A stretch of 64,000 bases of DNA from CAYPTB01 sp964413535 (GTDB lineage: Bacteria; Planctomycetota; UBA1135; GCA-002686595): positions 186,001 through 250,000 of the forward strand of contig CAYPTB010000040.1 in the NCBI GenBank assembly GCA_964413535.1, read 5' to 3'. Positions 63,034-64,000 of the stretch are shown here, in pieces. The stretch's first letter is position 1. Each line of letters starts with the position of its first letter. The notes below the pieces were generated by a model that saw only the letters and a list, made by a program, of their open reading frames with translations, was not told the DNA's origin and did not search any database. The translations under genes and the position numbers were made by a program.

Positions 63034-63114
63034 CTAGTCGGCCGGCCGGCCTTCCACGACCGCGGCGGCGCTCGCGACGAACGAGGGGGAGTCGGCTGCG
63101 ATCGAGGATTTCAT
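63034..63114 (-). CDS. 26-residue ORF between the SPFH and ribbon-helix-helix genes
   Basis: ATG 63114 is preceded by GGAGGTGGGACG, one of the strongest ribosome sites in the window, in the 23-base gap after the SPFH stop. The product MKSSIAADSPSFVASAAAVV then EGRPAD is small and Ala/Ser-rich. No homologue is known to me. It could be a real small protein or a leader peptide that controls folding of the hairpin and translation of the regulator downstream. Confidence 0.45.
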   Translation of the reverse strand: MKSSIAADSPSFVASAAAVVEGRPAD

Positions 63115-63137
63115 CGTCCCACCTCCCGGGGCCGAGG

Positions 63138-64000
63138 TCAGTTGTAGAGGCTTCCGGTATTGATCACCGGAGCCGGGGCCACGTGACTGCACAGGACGAC
63201 GAGCAGGTTGCCCACGAGCGTGGCTCGCCGTTCCTCGTCGAGTTCGAGGACGTGCTTCTTGCCGAGATCTTCGAGCGCTTGCTCGACCATCCCGACGGCG
63301 CCCTCCACGATCAACTTGCGGGCGGCGATGACGGCCGTCGCCTGTTGCCGCTGCAGCATGGCGGCGGCGATCTCCGGTGCGTAGGCGAGGTGCGTGATGC
63401 GCGTGTCGAGGACCTCGACGCCCGCGCGCTCGAGGCGACGTTGCACCTCGCCCTTGAGCTCGGTGGCGAGCTCTTCGGTGCTGCCGCGCAGCGATTGCTG
63501 GGCGCCATCGAGCATCGCTTCCTCGTACGGGTGCGAGCTCGCCAAGTGCCGTATGGCCGTCTCGATCTGCACGTTGACGTAGTCCTGGAAGTCCTCCACG
63601 TCGAACTTGGCCTGCGCCGTGTCGAACACCTGCCAGACCACGACGGCCCCGATCTCGATCGGGTTGCCCAAGAGGTCGTTCACCTTGATCTTGTCGCTCG
63701 CCACGTTGTGGGCCTTGAGCGAGACCTTGGGGCGCAGCGTGAACGGATTGGTCCAGTACAGACCGTTCTCGCGCACGCTCCCGCGGTAGCGGCCGAAGAG
63801 CACGAGCACGCGCGCGACGTTGGGCTCCACGATGAAGAACCCGCACCACATGGTCACCCACACGAGGCCCGACACCACGGTGAAGGCGATGTACCAACCG
63901 ATCCACGTGTCTCCGGGGAGAGCGACGGGACCCCCCGCCGCGGCGCTCGACGCGGCTTCGTCCAGCGCGTGAGCGTGGCCGACGACCCAGAATCCGAGCG
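63138..64000 (-). CDS. SPFH/band-7 membrane protein (5' end outside the window)
   Basis: The frame stays open to the end of the window, so the true start lies beyond 64000; the first GTG inside (63878) falls in the middle of a transmembrane helix and is not the start. The N-terminal part has GDTWIGWYIAFTVVSGLVW and VTMWCGFFIVEPNVA, the membrane hairpin before the SPFH domain. ARVLVLFGRYRGSVRENGLYW, NDLLGNPIEIGAVVVWQVFD and VNVQIETAIRHLASSHPY fit the band-7 core; VIAARKLIVEGAVGMVEQAL is the C-terminal coiled-coil helix. By family, SPFH proteins make membrane-bound oligomers that scaffold proteases and lipids. It heads an operon with the 26-codon ORF and the regulator. Confidence 0.88.
   Translation of the reverse strand, partial: LGFWVVGHAHALDEAASSAAAGGPVALPGDTWIGWYIAFTVVSGLVWVTMWCGFFIVEPNVARVLVLFGRYRGSVRENGLYWTNPFTLRPKVSLKAHNVASDKIKVNDLLGNPIEIGAVVVWQVFDTAQAKFDVEDFQDYVNVQIETAIRHLASSHPYEEAMLDGAQQSLRGSTEELATELKGEVQRRLERAGVEVLDTRITHLAYAPEIAAAMLQRQQATAVIAARKLIVEGAVGMVEQALEDLGKKHVLELDEERRATLVGNLLVVLCSHVAPAPVINTGSLYN

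Noticed and set aside
63138..63878. SPFH protein starting at the internal GTG 63878
   Set aside because: That codon lies within a transmembrane helix, and the frame is open with family-like hydrophobic sequence up to the end of the window.

Overview
The window is GC-rich (coding strands strongly biased to G/C at third positions) and densely packed with 38 protein-coding genes I can support. I saw no rRNA, tRNA, IS element or CRISPR array by eye. The gene content suggests a planctomycete-like environmental bacterium: an ECF sigma factor of the 'FATTRW' type paired with a zinc-ribbon Ser/Thr kinase, three FG-GAP/ASPIC-UnbV secreted proteins, a RedB-like thioredoxin-fold protein with a hybrid kinase, and many lipoproteins and secreted beta-propellers. 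This taxonomic reading is inference. Verrucomicrobiota or Myxococcota are possible alternatives.

Layout. 1-850: end of an AlkA-type glycosylase translationally coupled to an O6-alkylguanine-DNA methyltransferase. 900-8000: secreted TIM-barrel/LamG-like protein, ECF sigma plus membrane Ser/Thr kinase, and a beta-propeller lipoprotein. 8.45-11.37 kb: glycine decarboxylase GcvP. 11.6-20.6 kb: three large FG-GAP/ASPIC-UnbV proteins, two of them convergent with overlapping ends, the third divergent. 20.8-25.5 kb: B12-binding radical SAM enzyme, then a RedB-like protein coupled to a hybrid histidine kinase. 25.5-28.6 kb: two secreted proteins on the minus strand.

29-39.2 kb is the accessory part. 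A 2118-residue DUF4011-helicase-Vsr-type protein (Hhe-like anti-phage candidate) is followed by a decayed copy of part of its own 3' end. Next come three compactly arranged minus-strand genes of clearly lower GC: a PKD-containing HExxH protease, a secreted unknown and a four-helix membrane protein. 39.7-41.3 kb: ECF42-type sigma factor with its DGPF/YCII partner. 41.6-43.7 kb: three overlapping genes for envelope proteins (DUF3618, holin-like). 44-47.4 kb: ACT-domain protein and a TldD/PmbA pair in which TldD carries a twin-arginine/lipobox leader.

47.5-52.2 kb: a TraB-like protein with a GspG pseudopilin-like insertion, a histidine kinase, a methyltransferase, a DUF3817 membrane protein and a parvulin lipoprotein. 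52.2-56.5 kb: a TPR-CHAT protein with eleven exact-length 126-bp repeats, next to the remains of a second copy. 56.7-60.1 kb: a peptide transporter and a proline dipeptidase arranged as a peptide-use operon. 60.3-62.8 kb: tandem SGNH hydrolase paralogues. 62.8-64 kb: an SPFH protein (running off the window), a 26-codon ORF with a strong ribosome site, and a ribbon-helix-helix regulator.
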